From positions 1,117,601-1,181,600 of the forward strand of contig NZ_SNYC01000003.1 in assembly GCF_004362715.1 (NCBI RefSeq): 64,000 nt of DNA, read 5' to 3'. Positions 52,961 through 62,944 of this stretch are shown here, in pieces (position 1 is the first letter of the stretch; each line of letters opens with the position of its first letter). A program made the position numbers and the translations under genes. The notes beneath the pieces were generated by a model. It was not told where the DNA came from, did no database searches, and saw only the letters and a program-made list of their open reading frames with translations. This DNA comes from Pedobacter metabolipauper (lineage in GTDB: Bacteria > Bacteroidota > Bacteroidia > Sphingobacteriales > Sphingobacteriaceae).

Positions 52961-54160
52961 TCAATCAACCAATATTCCATAGCACTGACTGGCTATTTCA
53001 TATTCTTCATTGGTAGGTATAACGAGGATCTTTACCGCTGATCCTTCTGAACTTATGTCCAAAAGTGATCCTTTATATTGCGTATTCTTTTGCTCATCGA
53101 TATGAATATTCAGATATTCCATCTCTTTGCAGATCGCTGCCCGCATGGCCTGATCATTCTCTCCTACTCCTGCAGTAAATATGATCGCATCAATTCCATT
53201 TAACACTGCAGCATACGCACCAATGAATTTCTTAACCCGATATGCATAGATCTTTAAAGCCAGTATGGCATTGGCATTTCCTTCTGCTACAAGTTTGCCG
53301 ATATCACGCATGTCACTGGATCCGCCCACTCCCAGTAATCCGGATTGTTTATTGAGCAATGCGCTAAGCTGCTCCAGGCTGTAACCGGAGTGTTCCATCA
53401 GGTGGAAGATCACAGACGGATCTATATCTCCTGAACGCGTTCCCATCATTAAGCCGCTTAAAGGACCAAAGCCCATGCTGGTATCAATAGACTTACCTCC
53501 TTTAATGGCAGACATGCTGCAGCCGTTACCCAAATGGATACTGATCAGCTTTGCTTCTGGTCTATTCAACGCGCTTATGGCCTGCTCACTCACATATTTG
53601 TGGCTTGTTCCATGAAAACCATACACACGGATGCTGTGTTCTTTATAGTACCATTCAGGAATGGCAAAGCGATAGGCTTCTTCCGGAATGGTTTGATGAA
53701 ACGCTGTATCAAAAACCGCCACCTGCTTTGCATTTGGAAAGGTTTCTTCTGCAACTTCTATACACTTATAATTTACAGGGTTGTGCAATGGTGCAAGTGA
53801 AAACAGTTTTTTAATCTGCTGTTTAACTTCTGGCGTGATCAGTGTGGCCCCGGAAAAATGCTCCCCGCCATGTACCACCCGGTGTCCGACAGCTGAAATA
53901 TCATCGGGACTGCTGATTACAGCTTCTTCACCTTCTGACAATAACCGGAGCACCTGTTTCAATGCATCGCCATGGTTTGCAATAAAGCTATCCTTTTCTG
54001 TACTTTTTTTCTGGCCGTTTAAAAATTGTGTGTGTTTTATAAAAGATCCTTCTATTCCAATCCGCTCTACTAAACCACTGCATATCGGGTCTTTGGCCGG
54101 CATTTTAAAGAGTTGGTATTTTAAGGAACTGCTTCCTGAATTGATCACTAAAATATTCAT
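52961..54160 (-). CDS. ackA: Acetate kinase
   Basis: Interconverts acetyl phosphate and acetate with ADP/ATP. The 399-residue enzyme has the VINSGSSSLKYQLF phosphate motif, GHRVVHGGE with a catalytic histidine/arginine region, the VYGFHGTSHKY signature (about 170-183), LISIHLGNGCSM, and the C-terminal IIFTAGVGEN block. It follows pta after four bases, a common arrangement for energy and acetyl-phosphate metabolism. Acetyl phosphate can phosphorylate response regulators, which is relevant to the many two-component genes nearby. Confidence 0.97.
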   Translation of the reverse strand: MNILVINSGSSSLKYQLFKMPAKDPICSGLVERIGIEGSFIKHTQFLNGQKKSTEKDSFIANHGDALKQVLRLLSEGEEAVISSPDDISAVGHRVVHGGEHFSGATLITPEVKQQIKKLFSLAPLHNPVNYKCIEVAEETFPNAKQVAVFDTAFHQTIPEEAYRFAIPEWYYKEHSIRVYGFHGTSHKYVSEQAISALNRPEAKLISIHLGNGCSMSAIKGGKSIDTSMGFGPLSGLMMGTRSGDIDPSVIFHLMEHSGYSLEQLSALLNKQSGLLGVGGSSDMRDIGKLVAEGNANAILALKIYAYRVKKFIGAYAAVLNGIDAIIFTAGVGENDQAMRAAICKEMEYLNIHIDEQKNTQYKGSLLDISSEGSAVKILVIPTNEEYEIASQCYGILVD

Positions 54161-54164
54161 ATAT

Positions 54165-56258
54165 CTATATATCCTGGCATTGAATGGCTGTAATTACGAC
54201 TGTATTGAAAATATCATCTACCGTACAACCACGGCTCAGGTCATTAATGGGTTTATTTAAGCCTTGCAGCATTGGGCCTATCGCTAAGGCGCCGGTTTCC
54301 CGCTGCACGGCCTTATAGGTATTGTTTCCTGTATTCAGATCCGGGAAGATCAGCACACTTGCTCTTCCTGCAACTTCTGATCCAGGTAATTTTTGCTGAC
54401 CTACGAGCGGATCTACCGCGGCATCATATTGAATCGGTCCTTCTATCTTTAAATCCGGGCGCCTGGCCTTAACAATTGCCGTTGCGGTTCTTACACGTTC
54501 TACGTCTTCCCCCTCGCCCGAACTGCCTGATGAATAGGACAGCATCGCAATTCTCGGTTCTATGCCAAAGCGTGCACTGCTTTCTGCGGATGAGATTGCT
54601 ATTTCTGCAAGTTGTTCTGCGGTTGGATTTGGATTTACTGCGCAATCTCCAAATATAGCTACGCGCTCGGGCAGGCACATGAAAAAGATGGAAGATACTA
54701 CCGATACACCTGGTTTTGTTTTCACAAACTGCAATGCCGGCCGTATGGTATGCTGGGTAGTATGCACTGCTCCTGAAACCATTCCATCGGCATGGCCTTT
54801 GTACACCATCATGGTTCCGAAATACGATACATCGGTCATCATATCCCTGGCCATCTCCATATTCACATTCTTGGTTTTACGCAGTTCATATAAGGTTTCT
54901 ACATAATCATCATAATGTTCTGATTGTGCCGGGTTATGGATATGAATGGAATTAATATCCAGGCTTAGCCCTAATCTTTTAATGGTTGTTCCGATCTCCA
55001 ATGGATCGCCAAGCAGGGTAATGTCTACAATATCCTGGGACACCAGTCTTTCAACAGCCTTTAAGATCCGCTCATCTGTTCCTTCCGGAAGCACAATGTG
55101 TTTTTTCTGGCTTTTAGCCCATTTTACCAGCTGGTACTGAAACATATGCGGCGTGATGCCTTCATAATGGAAGGTGATGATCTTATCATCGAGCATCTGC
55201 ATGTCTACATATTTTTCAAATATGTCAATTGCGAGTTCTATTTTTTTACGGTTATCAATGGTGATCTTGGAATGAATAGATCCAATGGCTGTAGTTGTTT
55301 CAAAGGTTCCCTTTTGCACGGATATAATAGGGATTACGGTTTGAAGTCCCTGAATTAACCGCAGCATGGGTTCATCAGGTAAACTTCCTGCAGTAAGCAC
55401 AATACCTGCCACTTTCGGATAATTTGCCGATAGATTAGCTTGCAGGGATCCAATTATAATGTCGCCACGATCGCCAGGCGTAATGATCAGTACATTTTCC
55501 TTAATATGGCTTAAAAAATTAGGCAGCATCATGGCACCGGTTACAAAATTATCAACCTGGTTGGCCATCAAATCTTCACCAAACAGCACTTTTGCATTTA
55601 GGGCCTGGGTAATCTCTTTCATGGTTGGGCTTTGCAGTCCGCTTTCCATTGGGATGATGGTAACCATAAGATCTGCCGGCAGCTGTGCAGTTAATGCAAG
55701 TCTTACTTTATCTGCATCTTCGGGGTTAACCATATTGGCAATCACCCCAAGCACCTGGACATCACGAAGCAGGAAATTTCTGTAAATGTTAACGGCAGTA
55801 TTTACGAGCTGTGTAGCTGTTTTAAGTTTTCCGGTAACAACAATAACTACAGGTGCTCCGAGATTCTTGGCAATCAGTGCATTAGATTCGAACTCAAATG
55901 CAATACCTTCGCCCAGAAAATCACTTCCTTCTATTACGGTAAAATCATAATTATCTTCTAATTTCTTATACTTACTGATGATGGTATTGATCATCTCCCC
56001 GGTATGCTCTGACTCACTTTGCTGCAATACCTGCTGGCGGGTAAAGGCAAAGGTATCTGCATAATTAATGGGAAGGGAAAAATAGTCAAGAATGGCCTCA
56101 ATGTGCTGCTCCTTTTGTGAATGGTCGTCTTCTGCGATAATGGGTTTAAAATAACCCACCTTTTGTGTTTTGGCAAGAAGCATATTGACCATTCCAAATG
56201 CAATTACGGATTTACCGGTATAGGGTTCTGCTGATGCTATAAAAATGTTCTTAGTCAT
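54165..56258 (-). CDS. pta: Phosphate acetyltransferase (long form)
   Basis: Exchanges acetyl-CoA and acetyl phosphate. At 697 residues this is the long form with a P-loop-containing N-terminal domain (FIASAEPYTGKSVIAF), a central DRTGG regulatory domain (about 210-325), and the PTA_PTB catalytic domain (about 375-690; LPEGTDERILKAVERL, DGMVSGAVHTTQHTIRPALQ and GPMLQGLNKPINDLSRG). Start at 56258 fits the family. It is upstream of ackA by four bases and 18 bases after the CHASE3 protein. Confidence 0.97.
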   Translation of the reverse strand: MTKNIFIASAEPYTGKSVIAFGMVNMLLAKTQKVGYFKPIIAEDDHSQKEQHIEAILDYFSLPINYADTFAFTRQQVLQQSESEHTGEMINTIISKYKKLEDNYDFTVIEGSDFLGEGIAFEFESNALIAKNLGAPVVIVVTGKLKTATQLVNTAVNIYRNFLLRDVQVLGVIANMVNPEDADKVRLALTAQLPADLMVTIIPMESGLQSPTMKEITQALNAKVLFGEDLMANQVDNFVTGAMMLPNFLSHIKENVLIITPGDRGDIIIGSLQANLSANYPKVAGIVLTAGSLPDEPMLRLIQGLQTVIPIISVQKGTFETTTAIGSIHSKITIDNRKKIELAIDIFEKYVDMQMLDDKIITFHYEGITPHMFQYQLVKWAKSQKKHIVLPEGTDERILKAVERLVSQDIVDITLLGDPLEIGTTIKRLGLSLDINSIHIHNPAQSEHYDDYVETLYELRKTKNVNMEMARDMMTDVSYFGTMMVYKGHADGMVSGAVHTTQHTIRPALQFVKTKPGVSVVSSIFFMCLPERVAIFGDCAVNPNPTAEQLAEIAISSAESSARFGIEPRIAMLSYSSGSSGEGEDVERVRTATAIVKARRPDLKIEGPIQYDAAVDPLVGQQKLPGSEVAGRASVLIFPDLNTGNNTYKAVQRETGALAIGPMLQGLNKPINDLSRGCTVDDIFNTVVITAIQCQDI

Positions 56259-56276
56259 AAGGAGCGGGATTTAATT

Positions 56277-57041
56277 CTATTCCAATTCGGATTTATCGAT
56301 TCTGGTACTGTAATCTCCATCGGCAATCTTTTTAGCAATATTGCCGATGATTTCAATCTGTTTTTCTTTTTTCTCTTCTTTACGGATCAGCTCGTTTTGC
56401 AGGTCTACCGTGATCTGCGCATCTTTTCTTACCCGGTAATAAAATACAATGGTAATGATCATGGAGATTAATGCTGCAATACCAATTGCAATTGGGGTAA
56501 ATACAGCGAATTTATTCATTTCTGCATTTCGTATGATCATCAGTTTATCTTCCCGGCTTGTCATGGCATTGATTACCAAACGTACAGAGTCCATAATTTG
56601 TTTACCTCTTAATAAGGTAGATGTAGAAGGCGGAATGCCTCTTTTCTTATCGGCCACGGTACCATCAATAATTTCGAACTTTTCTTTGATGAGATTTTCG
56701 AGTACCGGAAGGTCTTTTTGCTGTGAACTGTTGTCGATCGTCAGCATTTGAACCGAATTAAAGAAGTCCATTACGTCATCTTTAGCTCCGGTATAGGGTT
56801 CTAGAAAAGTTTCTTCATTTGACAAAAGATATCCACGCTGCCCGGTTTCGGCATCTTTCATTCGTGAAACCAGTTTATCGAGACCAAGTTTAACTTCTGC
56901 AGTATGATCCACCCATTGCTGGCTATCAATCAGTTGTGTAATACTAATGTAGGATAAAACTGAACTTAGGATCAAGATCAGTAAAGAAAAGCCAAACCCA
57001 ATTAACAAGTTTCGTTTTGAGCGTTTTTGGATACGTTCCAT
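56277..57041 (-). CDS. CHASE3-domain membrane protein lacking an output domain
   Basis: A 254-residue protein: N-terminal helix at about 14-34, a periplasmic CHASE3 domain at about 36-175 with LVSRMKDAETGQRGYLLSNEE as the core motif, a second helix at about 180-203 and a cytoplasmic part of about 50 residues (KEEKKEKQIEIIGNIAKKIADGDYSTRIDKSELE) that looks like the start of a HAMP domain. The chain stops there. CHASE3 proteins usually end in HisKA/ATPase or cyclase domains, so this is truncated or a naturally short sensor. The next gene, pta, starts 18 bases later on the same strand. Confidence 0.82.
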   Translation of the reverse strand: MERIQKRSKRNLLIGFGFSLLILILSSVLSYISITQLIDSQQWVDHTAEVKLGLDKLVSRMKDAETGQRGYLLSNEETFLEPYTGAKDDVMDFFNSVQMLTIDNSSQQKDLPVLENLIKEKFEIIDGTVADKKRGIPPSTSTLLRGKQIMDSVRLVINAMTSREDKLMIIRNAEMNKFAVFTPIAIGIAALISMIITIVFYYRVRKDAQITVDLQNELIRKEEKKEKQIEIIGNIAKKIADGDYSTRIDKSELE

Positions 57042-57148
57042 AAAAAATTACGATAGTTTTTATGGCTTTAAAGATATAGGTAAAAGTTAGGAAAGCAAAG
57101 ACAATATCGCTGGTGTTTACATTAAAACACCAGCGATTTGAAAACCCG

Positions 57149-59290
57149 TTAAGAAAGGATCTTATCTGGTGTAATTGGCAATGTTCTGATCCGCTTGCCG
57201 GTCGCATTAAATACGGCATTGGCTACGGCTGCTGAGAAGCCGATCAATGCGATCTCGCCCATCCCCTTTGCTCCCATCGGGTTGGTATAAGGGTCTGGTT
57301 TATTGATAAATATAACATCGATATCCGGAACATCGGCATTTACCGGCACGTGGTAATCGGCAAAGTTGTTATTGATAAATTTTCCATAGCGGTGATCAAT
57401 CACTGATTCTTCTGTTAGTGCCATTCCAATGCCGCCTACCGCACCGCCAACCATCTGGCTTCTTGCTGTTTTCGGACTTACGATCTTACCGGAATCACCT
57501 ACAGATACAATTTTAGATACTTTAACTACGCCGGTAAGCTCATGTACTTTAACTTCTACAAAATGAATGGAGAAGGAATACATAGAATACTTACTTTGAT
57601 CGTTACCCGGACTGGATTCTTTTGTGACTTCTATAGATGGAAGGTTATTCTTTTTAAGGATCTCGGCAATGGGATCCGTCACGCTCATTCCGCTGTTGGC
57701 TGCAAGTTCTGCGAGGTTATTCTTTAACGCTGTGCAGGCATCGTGTACCGCGGAGCCTACGGTTGACATGGTTGCCGAACCACCCTGGCTTGGTGCAGGC
57801 GGTAAGGAAGAATCGCCCAGTTCAAAGGTGATCTTATTTACCGGAACGCCCAGTACACCATGTGCTACCTGAACCATTCCTGTTCCCGTACCCGGACCGA
57901 TGTCACTTGAGGCACTTTGCAGCAGCAGCCTTCCATCGGCATACCATACCCCACGTACGGTTGCCTTTCCTCTTCCGGCACTAAATACCCCAGTACTCAT
58001 CCCATAGCCTACCAGCCATTGACCTTCTTTATTTTGCCGCGGCTCATTCTTTCTTTTACTCCATCCCAGTTTGTCTGCGCCCAGCTTATAGGCTTCATCA
58101 ACGTATTTACTGGAGAAGGGCCTGTTCTTTTCCGGATCGGTTTCTGCATAATTCTTTAGCCGGAATGCGATTGGATCCATCTTCAGTGCATGTGCCATTT
58201 CATCCATTGCACTTTCCAATGCAAATGCTCCGGTAGCTTCTCCGGGTCCGCGCATCCAGATTGGGGTTCCCACATCCAGCGGAAGTATTTTATAGGAAGT
58301 GTTTACATTGGGCGACTTATACATGAATTTAGTCATATTGACGATGTTCTCTGTAAAATCTTCATAGGAAGAGGTCTGGCCTATAGCATGATGCGTTATA
58401 CCTTTCAGCACTCCATCCTGATCTGCACCCAATCCTATCTTTTGCCAGGCATGCGGCCTGTGGCCCACCAGTGTAAACATCTGATCCCTGGTAATGACCA
58501 GTTTTACAGGACGTTTAACTTTCTTTGCGGCCATGACCACTGCTATTTCAACCGGCCAGGTACGAAGTGCCATTCCGAATCCACCGCCTACAAACTCTGA
58601 GTTGACCTGTACATTTTCCATAGGGATCATGAAGGTTGATGAGATCGTATTTTGAGTTGCCTTTACACCCTGTGTTTTTGCATATACAGTAACCCTGTTT
58701 TCGGTATCCCAGTGCGCAAGCATCCCATGAAGCTCCATTGGATTATGGGTTTCTGTAGGTAATATATATTCTTGTTCAATGGTGACTGCCGAATTTTTAT
58801 AGGCCTCTGCCTCTCCTCTTACATAGAATGCAGAAGATGGGTTTCTTGGTGGTTTGGCTTTACTGATATTTTCATCAAAATCAGTAGCATGTATTTCCTT
58901 ATTGTAACTAACCTTTACAAGCGCAGCTGCATATACCGCACGCTCATAGGTATCGGCCACGACCATAGCTACAGGCTGTCCGTTAAATGCGATCTTGTCG
59001 GTATAAAATATTTTTAGCGTTCCGTTTGGAACAGGTTTGGTATTTGATGCTTCATAGCCTTTTACTTCAGGCCGGTTTAAATGGGAGACTACCGCCAGTA
59101 CCCCCGGTGCCCGTTCAGCAGCTTTGCTGTCAATTCCGGTTATGGTGCCTTTGGTTATTGTTGAGGGCACCAACACACCATACGTTATACCGGGCAGCTG
59201 GTATTCTGCAAAGTATTTTGCTTTACCGGTAACCTTATCTATCCCATCAACGCGATCGGTATCGTCTTTTAATAGTGAGTTCTTCATCAT
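57149..59290 (-). CDS. paoC: Molybdopterin-binding subunit of xanthine dehydrogenase-family aldehyde oxidoreductase
   Basis: Large subunit of 713 residues, binding molybdenum cofactor and substrate. N-terminal Ald_Xan_dh domains (DRVDGIDKVTGKAKYFAEYQLPG), the molybdopterin motifs (VGGGFGMALRTWPVE, GPGEATGAFALESAMDE) and the C-terminal GMGEIALIGFSAA containing the catalytic glutamate. Best matched to the PaoC (YagR)-type aldehyde oxidoreductase. It is the third gene of a paoABC operon. Substrate is probably an aromatic or aliphatic aldehyde, by family. Confidence 0.94.
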   Translation of the reverse strand: MMKNSLLKDDTDRVDGIDKVTGKAKYFAEYQLPGITYGVLVPSTITKGTITGIDSKAAERAPGVLAVVSHLNRPEVKGYEASNTKPVPNGTLKIFYTDKIAFNGQPVAMVVADTYERAVYAAALVKVSYNKEIHATDFDENISKAKPPRNPSSAFYVRGEAEAYKNSAVTIEQEYILPTETHNPMELHGMLAHWDTENRVTVYAKTQGVKATQNTISSTFMIPMENVQVNSEFVGGGFGMALRTWPVEIAVVMAAKKVKRPVKLVITRDQMFTLVGHRPHAWQKIGLGADQDGVLKGITHHAIGQTSSYEDFTENIVNMTKFMYKSPNVNTSYKILPLDVGTPIWMRGPGEATGAFALESAMDEMAHALKMDPIAFRLKNYAETDPEKNRPFSSKYVDEAYKLGADKLGWSKRKNEPRQNKEGQWLVGYGMSTGVFSAGRGKATVRGVWYADGRLLLQSASSDIGPGTGTGMVQVAHGVLGVPVNKITFELGDSSLPPAPSQGGSATMSTVGSAVHDACTALKNNLAELAANSGMSVTDPIAEILKKNNLPSIEVTKESSPGNDQSKYSMYSFSIHFVEVKVHELTGVVKVSKIVSVGDSGKIVSPKTARSQMVGGAVGGIGMALTEESVIDHRYGKFINNNFADYHVPVNADVPDIDVIFINKPDPYTNPMGAKGMGEIALIGFSAAVANAVFNATGKRIRTLPITPDKILS

Positions 59291-59291
59291 G

Positions 59292-60275
59292 TTACGCTTT
59301 TGATTTGGCCTGGTTTAACGCTTCAATAATTGAATTGGGTGCCAACTTTAATTTAAAATTATTTTGGCCAAAAGATTTCGAACCTTTTAAAGCAATCTCA
59401 GATGCCAGTTTAAAATTGACTTCTGTGGCGTCTTTTCCGGTTAAAAAAGCTTCTGCTTCTGTTAAACGCCAGGGCTTGTGTGCTACCCCGCCCATAGCCA
59501 GGCGCACCTTAATGATCCGATTAGACTTCAATTCTAAGCCTGCTGCAACGGAGACCAATGCAAACGCATACGATGCACGGTCGCGGACCTTTAAATAATA
59601 GGAGTTCTCTGCAAGTGTATTTAATGGTATTTCTACGCGTATGATCATTTCATTTGCCTGAAGATTATTATCCTTTTCCGGAGTAGCGCCGGGCAAACGG
59701 TGAAAATCTACAAAGCTGATTTTTCTTTCTCCCTTTGGGTTCATGATCACCACTTGGGCATCCAATGCTGCGAGGGCGATGCACATGTCGCTCGGATGAA
59801 CGGCAATACAGGCTTCTGAAGTTCCAAAAATAGCATGCATCCGGTTATATCCTTCTTTAGCACCACACCCTGTTCCGGGTTCCCGTTTATTGCATGGCAT
59901 GGTAATGTCATAAAAATAACCACACCGGGTGCGCTGCATCATATTACCCCCTACAGTAGCCATATTTCTTAACTGGGCGGATGCACCCGCATTTAATGCT
60001 TGTGACAATAAAGGAAATCTTTGTTTTACAACCGCGTGTTCTGCGACTGCGGCATTGGTAGCCAGGGCACCTATATGTAATATATTCCCTTTAAGTTCTA
60101 TTTGTTTTAAAGGAACATTATTGATATCGATTAGCTTTTCCGGAGCGGTTACCCCGCGTTTCATAAGATCTACAAGGTTGGTTCCGCCTGCAATAAATTT
60201 AGCCGTTTTATCTTTACCCAGCGAATCTACGGCCGCTTTCGATGTTGTGGTTCTGATGTATTGAAAATTGATCAT
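59292..60275 (-). CDS. paoB: FAD-binding subunit of aldehyde oxidoreductase
   Basis: Medium subunit of 327 residues. The FAD_binding_5 domain motifs KFIAGGTNLVDLMKRG and LRNMATVGGNMMQRTRCGYF with the flavin-binding glycine turns are present, followed by the CO_deh_flav_C domain (about 215-320). Between them is a cysteine-rich insertion (RCGYFYDITMPCNKREPGTGCGA) that in PaoB-type subunits binds an extra 4Fe-4S cluster. It overlaps the paoA stop by four bases and ends one base before paoC. Confidence 0.94.
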   Translation of the reverse strand: MINFQYIRTTTSKAAVDSLGKDKTAKFIAGGTNLVDLMKRGVTAPEKLIDINNVPLKQIELKGNILHIGALATNAAVAEHAVVKQRFPLLSQALNAGASAQLRNMATVGGNMMQRTRCGYFYDITMPCNKREPGTGCGAKEGYNRMHAIFGTSEACIAVHPSDMCIALAALDAQVVIMNPKGERKISFVDFHRLPGATPEKDNNLQANEMIIRVEIPLNTLAENSYYLKVRDRASYAFALVSVAAGLELKSNRIIKVRLAMGGVAHKPWRLTEAEAFLTGKDATEVNFKLASEIALKGSKSFGQNNFKLKLAPNSIIEALNQAKSKA

Positions 60276-60898
60276 ACCGTACCTCCTGATTTTTGAACTT
60301 CTTCAATTGCATCTACTATATTTGGATAGGCACCACAACGGCATATATTACCGCTCATATACTCCCTGATATCTGCTTTTGATTTGGCATGACCTTCCCG
60401 GACACATGCTACAGCAGACATGATCTGGCCTGGTGTACAATAGCCGCATTGAAAACCATCGTGTTTAATGAATGCCGCCTGCATGGGGTGCAGCGTATCG
60501 CCTGTGGCGAGTCCTTCTATTGTAGTAATGCTTTTACCTTCGTTCATGACTGCTAGACTTAGACAGGAATTTACACGTACTCCGTCTACATGAACGGTAC
60601 AGGCACCGCATTGCCCATGATCACATCCTTTTTTTGTTCCTGTTAACTGCAGTTCTTCCCTCAACAGATCAAGCAGGGTAACCCTGGGTTCAATGGACAA
60701 TGCATGTTTGCTGCCATTTACATTTAAGGTTAGCGGTATCTTTTCAAACAAAGCGGCAAAGCGCTCATCTACCTTTTTATCTGCGGCCTTAAGTACGGTG
60801 ACCGGGGTAAGTGCCAGCGCAGTATATAAGGTGGATTGCTTTAGAAAATCCCTCCTGCTATCTTTTTCAGGACAGTTATTGGTTTTTTTATCCGCCAT
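60272..60898 (-). CDS. paoA: 2Fe-2S subunit of aldehyde oxidoreductase with Tat signal
   Basis: Small subunit of 208 residues with a twin-arginine signal (SRRDFLK) before a hydrophobic stretch, then two 2Fe-2S domains: plant-type cysteines in GCDHGQCGACTVHVDG and the second cluster in QCGYCTPG with GNICRCG. Tat export carries the folded complex to the periplasm, as for E. coli PaoABC. No xdhC/paoD-like maturation gene is in the window. Confidence 0.95.
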   Translation of the reverse strand: MADKKTNNCPEKDSRRDFLKQSTLYTALALTPVTVLKAADKKVDERFAALFEKIPLTLNVNGSKHALSIEPRVTLLDLLREELQLTGTKKGCDHGQCGACTVHVDGVRVNSCLSLAVMNEGKSITTIEGLATGDTLHPMQAAFIKHDGFQCGYCTPGQIMSAVACVREGHAKSKADIREYMSGNICRCGAYPNIVDAIEEVQKSGGTV

Positions 60899-60998
60899 AG
60901 TTTAATCTGTTTTAATCCATTTCATGATTTATTAAGTTCGTTATTTCATCTCTTAAAAAATCAATTATTTGATATTTAGAAGCAATCCATTTAATCGC

Positions 60999-62342
60999 TT
61001 AGGGTTTAACCAAAGATTTGATCCAACCTGATTCGTTATTGTTTGCTATAATTAGCTGATAATCTTCAAACTGTCCAAGTAAGCTGACCTCATCGCCTGC
61101 CTTAACCGTTAATTTAACAGCGGCAAGGCTATCCGGGTGATCATATACCGGCTGTGACGGAGCTTTTATTTTAATACTGCGCAAAGGTTTTGTAACGGAC
61201 GAAACCCGGTTATCCCTGATAAAACCAATTACCCCATTGGGGAGTTCGGCACGGTACCATGCACCATTGGCTGCTCCAATATGAAGTATATTTTCGGATT
61301 TAAGCGCAGCAATGACTGCAGATCCTGCATCTGGCAGCAGATGCAGCGCTGTATTGTTGGTTGTGCGGACCGTGGCATTGAGGTTATTGAGGGAGGCTGA
61401 AATATTTGGTGCTGGGTTAACTACCGGATTGATATATGGAAACGGATCTATTGTGCCGGATGAAGTATAGATTCCAAAATGGAGGTGCGGTGCTGTGGTA
61501 CGCGCATTACCGGTATTTCCCATTAAACCCAGTGTATCTCCTGGCAATACCTGCTGTCCTTCTACAGCAATCTGCCGATCTAAATGCGCATAATACAGCG
61601 TATAATCCTTGTTCAGAGGTCTCAGCCATACCACTTTGCCACCCAGGTTATTTTCATTAACCCGCGTAACGGTACCAGCAGCTGCAGCAACCACCGGGGT
61701 CCTGAATGCCGAGAAAATATCTACACCTTCATGTTTTCTTGAATTTGCATCGCGGCCATCACCAAAGAAACTCTGGATCTGGTTTTTACCGGTTGTGCTG
61801 AGCGGATATCCCAATGATGGACCAGAAGTAATCTCTAATGTATATTGGCCGCTGCGCAGCAATTCTGGCTGCATCCGGATCAGATATGTTGCATTTTCAT
61901 CGGCATCAAATGAAATTGGGCTGTTTAGTGTGTCAGACGAAGCAATCAATTTTGACTTTCCATTGTCTTTAATCTCCATAATATCCAGGTAGATCATAAA
62001 TTGTTCCGCTGGTTTTTTAACGATGCTCACCTGGATCTTCTTTCCCTTTACTGCGGTAAAGCGGTAAGCAGCTGCGGGAACTCTTTCTGCAGAAAAATAT
62101 CCGGTCTCGCGAAAAGGGATTTTTATAGACAGTGCTTTTTCTAAACTTTGATCTGCCGCCTTGATCCATGCAGTACCCATTGCTGTCCGGTCCAGACCGG
62201 CACTAATCAGTTTTCTTTTATACTGTTCATGCAAAGATGCAGGCTTAAATAAATTAACTGCTCCAGAATTGCAAGAAAACAAACTGGCAGTAAATACAAC
62301 AGTAAAAAATTTGATTATTTTAATTTTATCAAGTATGCTCAT
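60999..62342 (-). CDS. M23 metallopeptidase lipoprotein with SH3-like domain
   Basis: A 447-residue envelope protein. Lipobox-like ASLFSC (cysteine about 24) after a signal peptide. M23 peptidase (LytM-type) domain at about 190-305 with the zinc ligands in KHEGVDIF and APHLHFGIY, plus GLMGNTGNA. A bacterial SH3 or SH3b-like region follows at about 320-445. M23 enzymes cut peptidoglycan cross-links, but LytM-like proteins may also act as regulators. The zinc residues appear intact. Confidence 0.9.
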   Translation of the reverse strand: MSILDKIKIIKFFTVVFTASLFSCNSGAVNLFKPASLHEQYKRKLISAGLDRTAMGTAWIKAADQSLEKALSIKIPFRETGYFSAERVPAAAYRFTAVKGKKIQVSIVKKPAEQFMIYLDIMEIKDNGKSKLIASSDTLNSPISFDADENATYLIRMQPELLRSGQYTLEITSGPSLGYPLSTTGKNQIQSFFGDGRDANSRKHEGVDIFSAFRTPVVAAAAGTVTRVNENNLGGKVVWLRPLNKDYTLYYAHLDRQIAVEGQQVLPGDTLGLMGNTGNARTTAPHLHFGIYTSSGTIDPFPYINPVVNPAPNISASLNNLNATVRTTNNTALHLLPDAGSAVIAALKSENILHIGAANGAWYRAELPNGVIGFIRDNRVSSVTKPLRSIKIKAPSQPVYDHPDSLAAVKLTVKAGDEVSLLGQFEDYQLIIANNNESGWIKSLVKP

Positions 62343-62557
62343 TAAGTATAAATTATATCTACATTTAAACAGCGTAATTCCCCATTTCGTTTTGTAACAA
62401 CTTAAAGATACTGCAAGAAATAAAAGCTGATTTGTTTAATATTACTATAAATGTTATAACACGAAATCCAAGCCTTTTTTATTTCCGTATGTATAATTTT
62501 ATTGCATTTAACCGAAATTAAAAGCAAGTTTATCACACACCTAATTAAACGAACGTC

Positions 62558-62887
62558 ATGAACACAATTGGTAAAAATATCAGACAGATCCGTCAAAAAA
62601 ATGGATGGAACCAGGCACATGTTGCAAAAAGACTCAGTATTTCTACGCCTGCGCTTTGTAAGATTGAAACTGGAATAACAGATATCAATTACTCAAGACT
62701 TGATCAAATTGCAAACCTTTTTGAAATCTCCATAGTTAATCTTTTGTTTGAAGAAGGTGAAAACCCGCAGTCCGAACGTCAGGAAGAAGTTAATTTGCTT
62801 AAAGAAAAATTGATGCAGAGGGAACAAGAGATTAATAAGCTTGAAAAGAAATTGATTGAGCTTTACGAAGAAGCCCGAAGAAAATAA
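62558..62887 (+). CDS. XRE-family transcriptional regulator with C-terminal coiled coil
   Basis: A 109-residue regulator. The helix-turn-helix at about 6-62 is typical (IGKNIRQIRQKNGWNQAHVAKRLSISTPALCKIETGITDINYSRLDQIANLF). A long charged coiled coil (about 75-107; EEVNLLKEKLMQREQEINKLEKKLIELYEEA) replaces any ligand domain, giving likely dimer formation. It stands alone and its targets are not known. Confidence 0.9.
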   Translation: MNTIGKNIRQIRQKNGWNQAHVAKRLSISTPALCKIETGITDINYSRLDQIANLFEISIVNLLFEEGENPQSERQEEVNLLKEKLMQREQEINKLEKKLIELYEEARRK

Positions 62888-62944
62888 GCTCCTGTGCGTT
62901 TTTAATTATTGGTTTGGAAATTGCTATTGTAGCTAAAAACCATT

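Noticed and set aside
54165-56258. Several long frames antisense to pta
   Set aside because: They have no family resemblance or promoter and follow from codon use of pta on the opposite strand.
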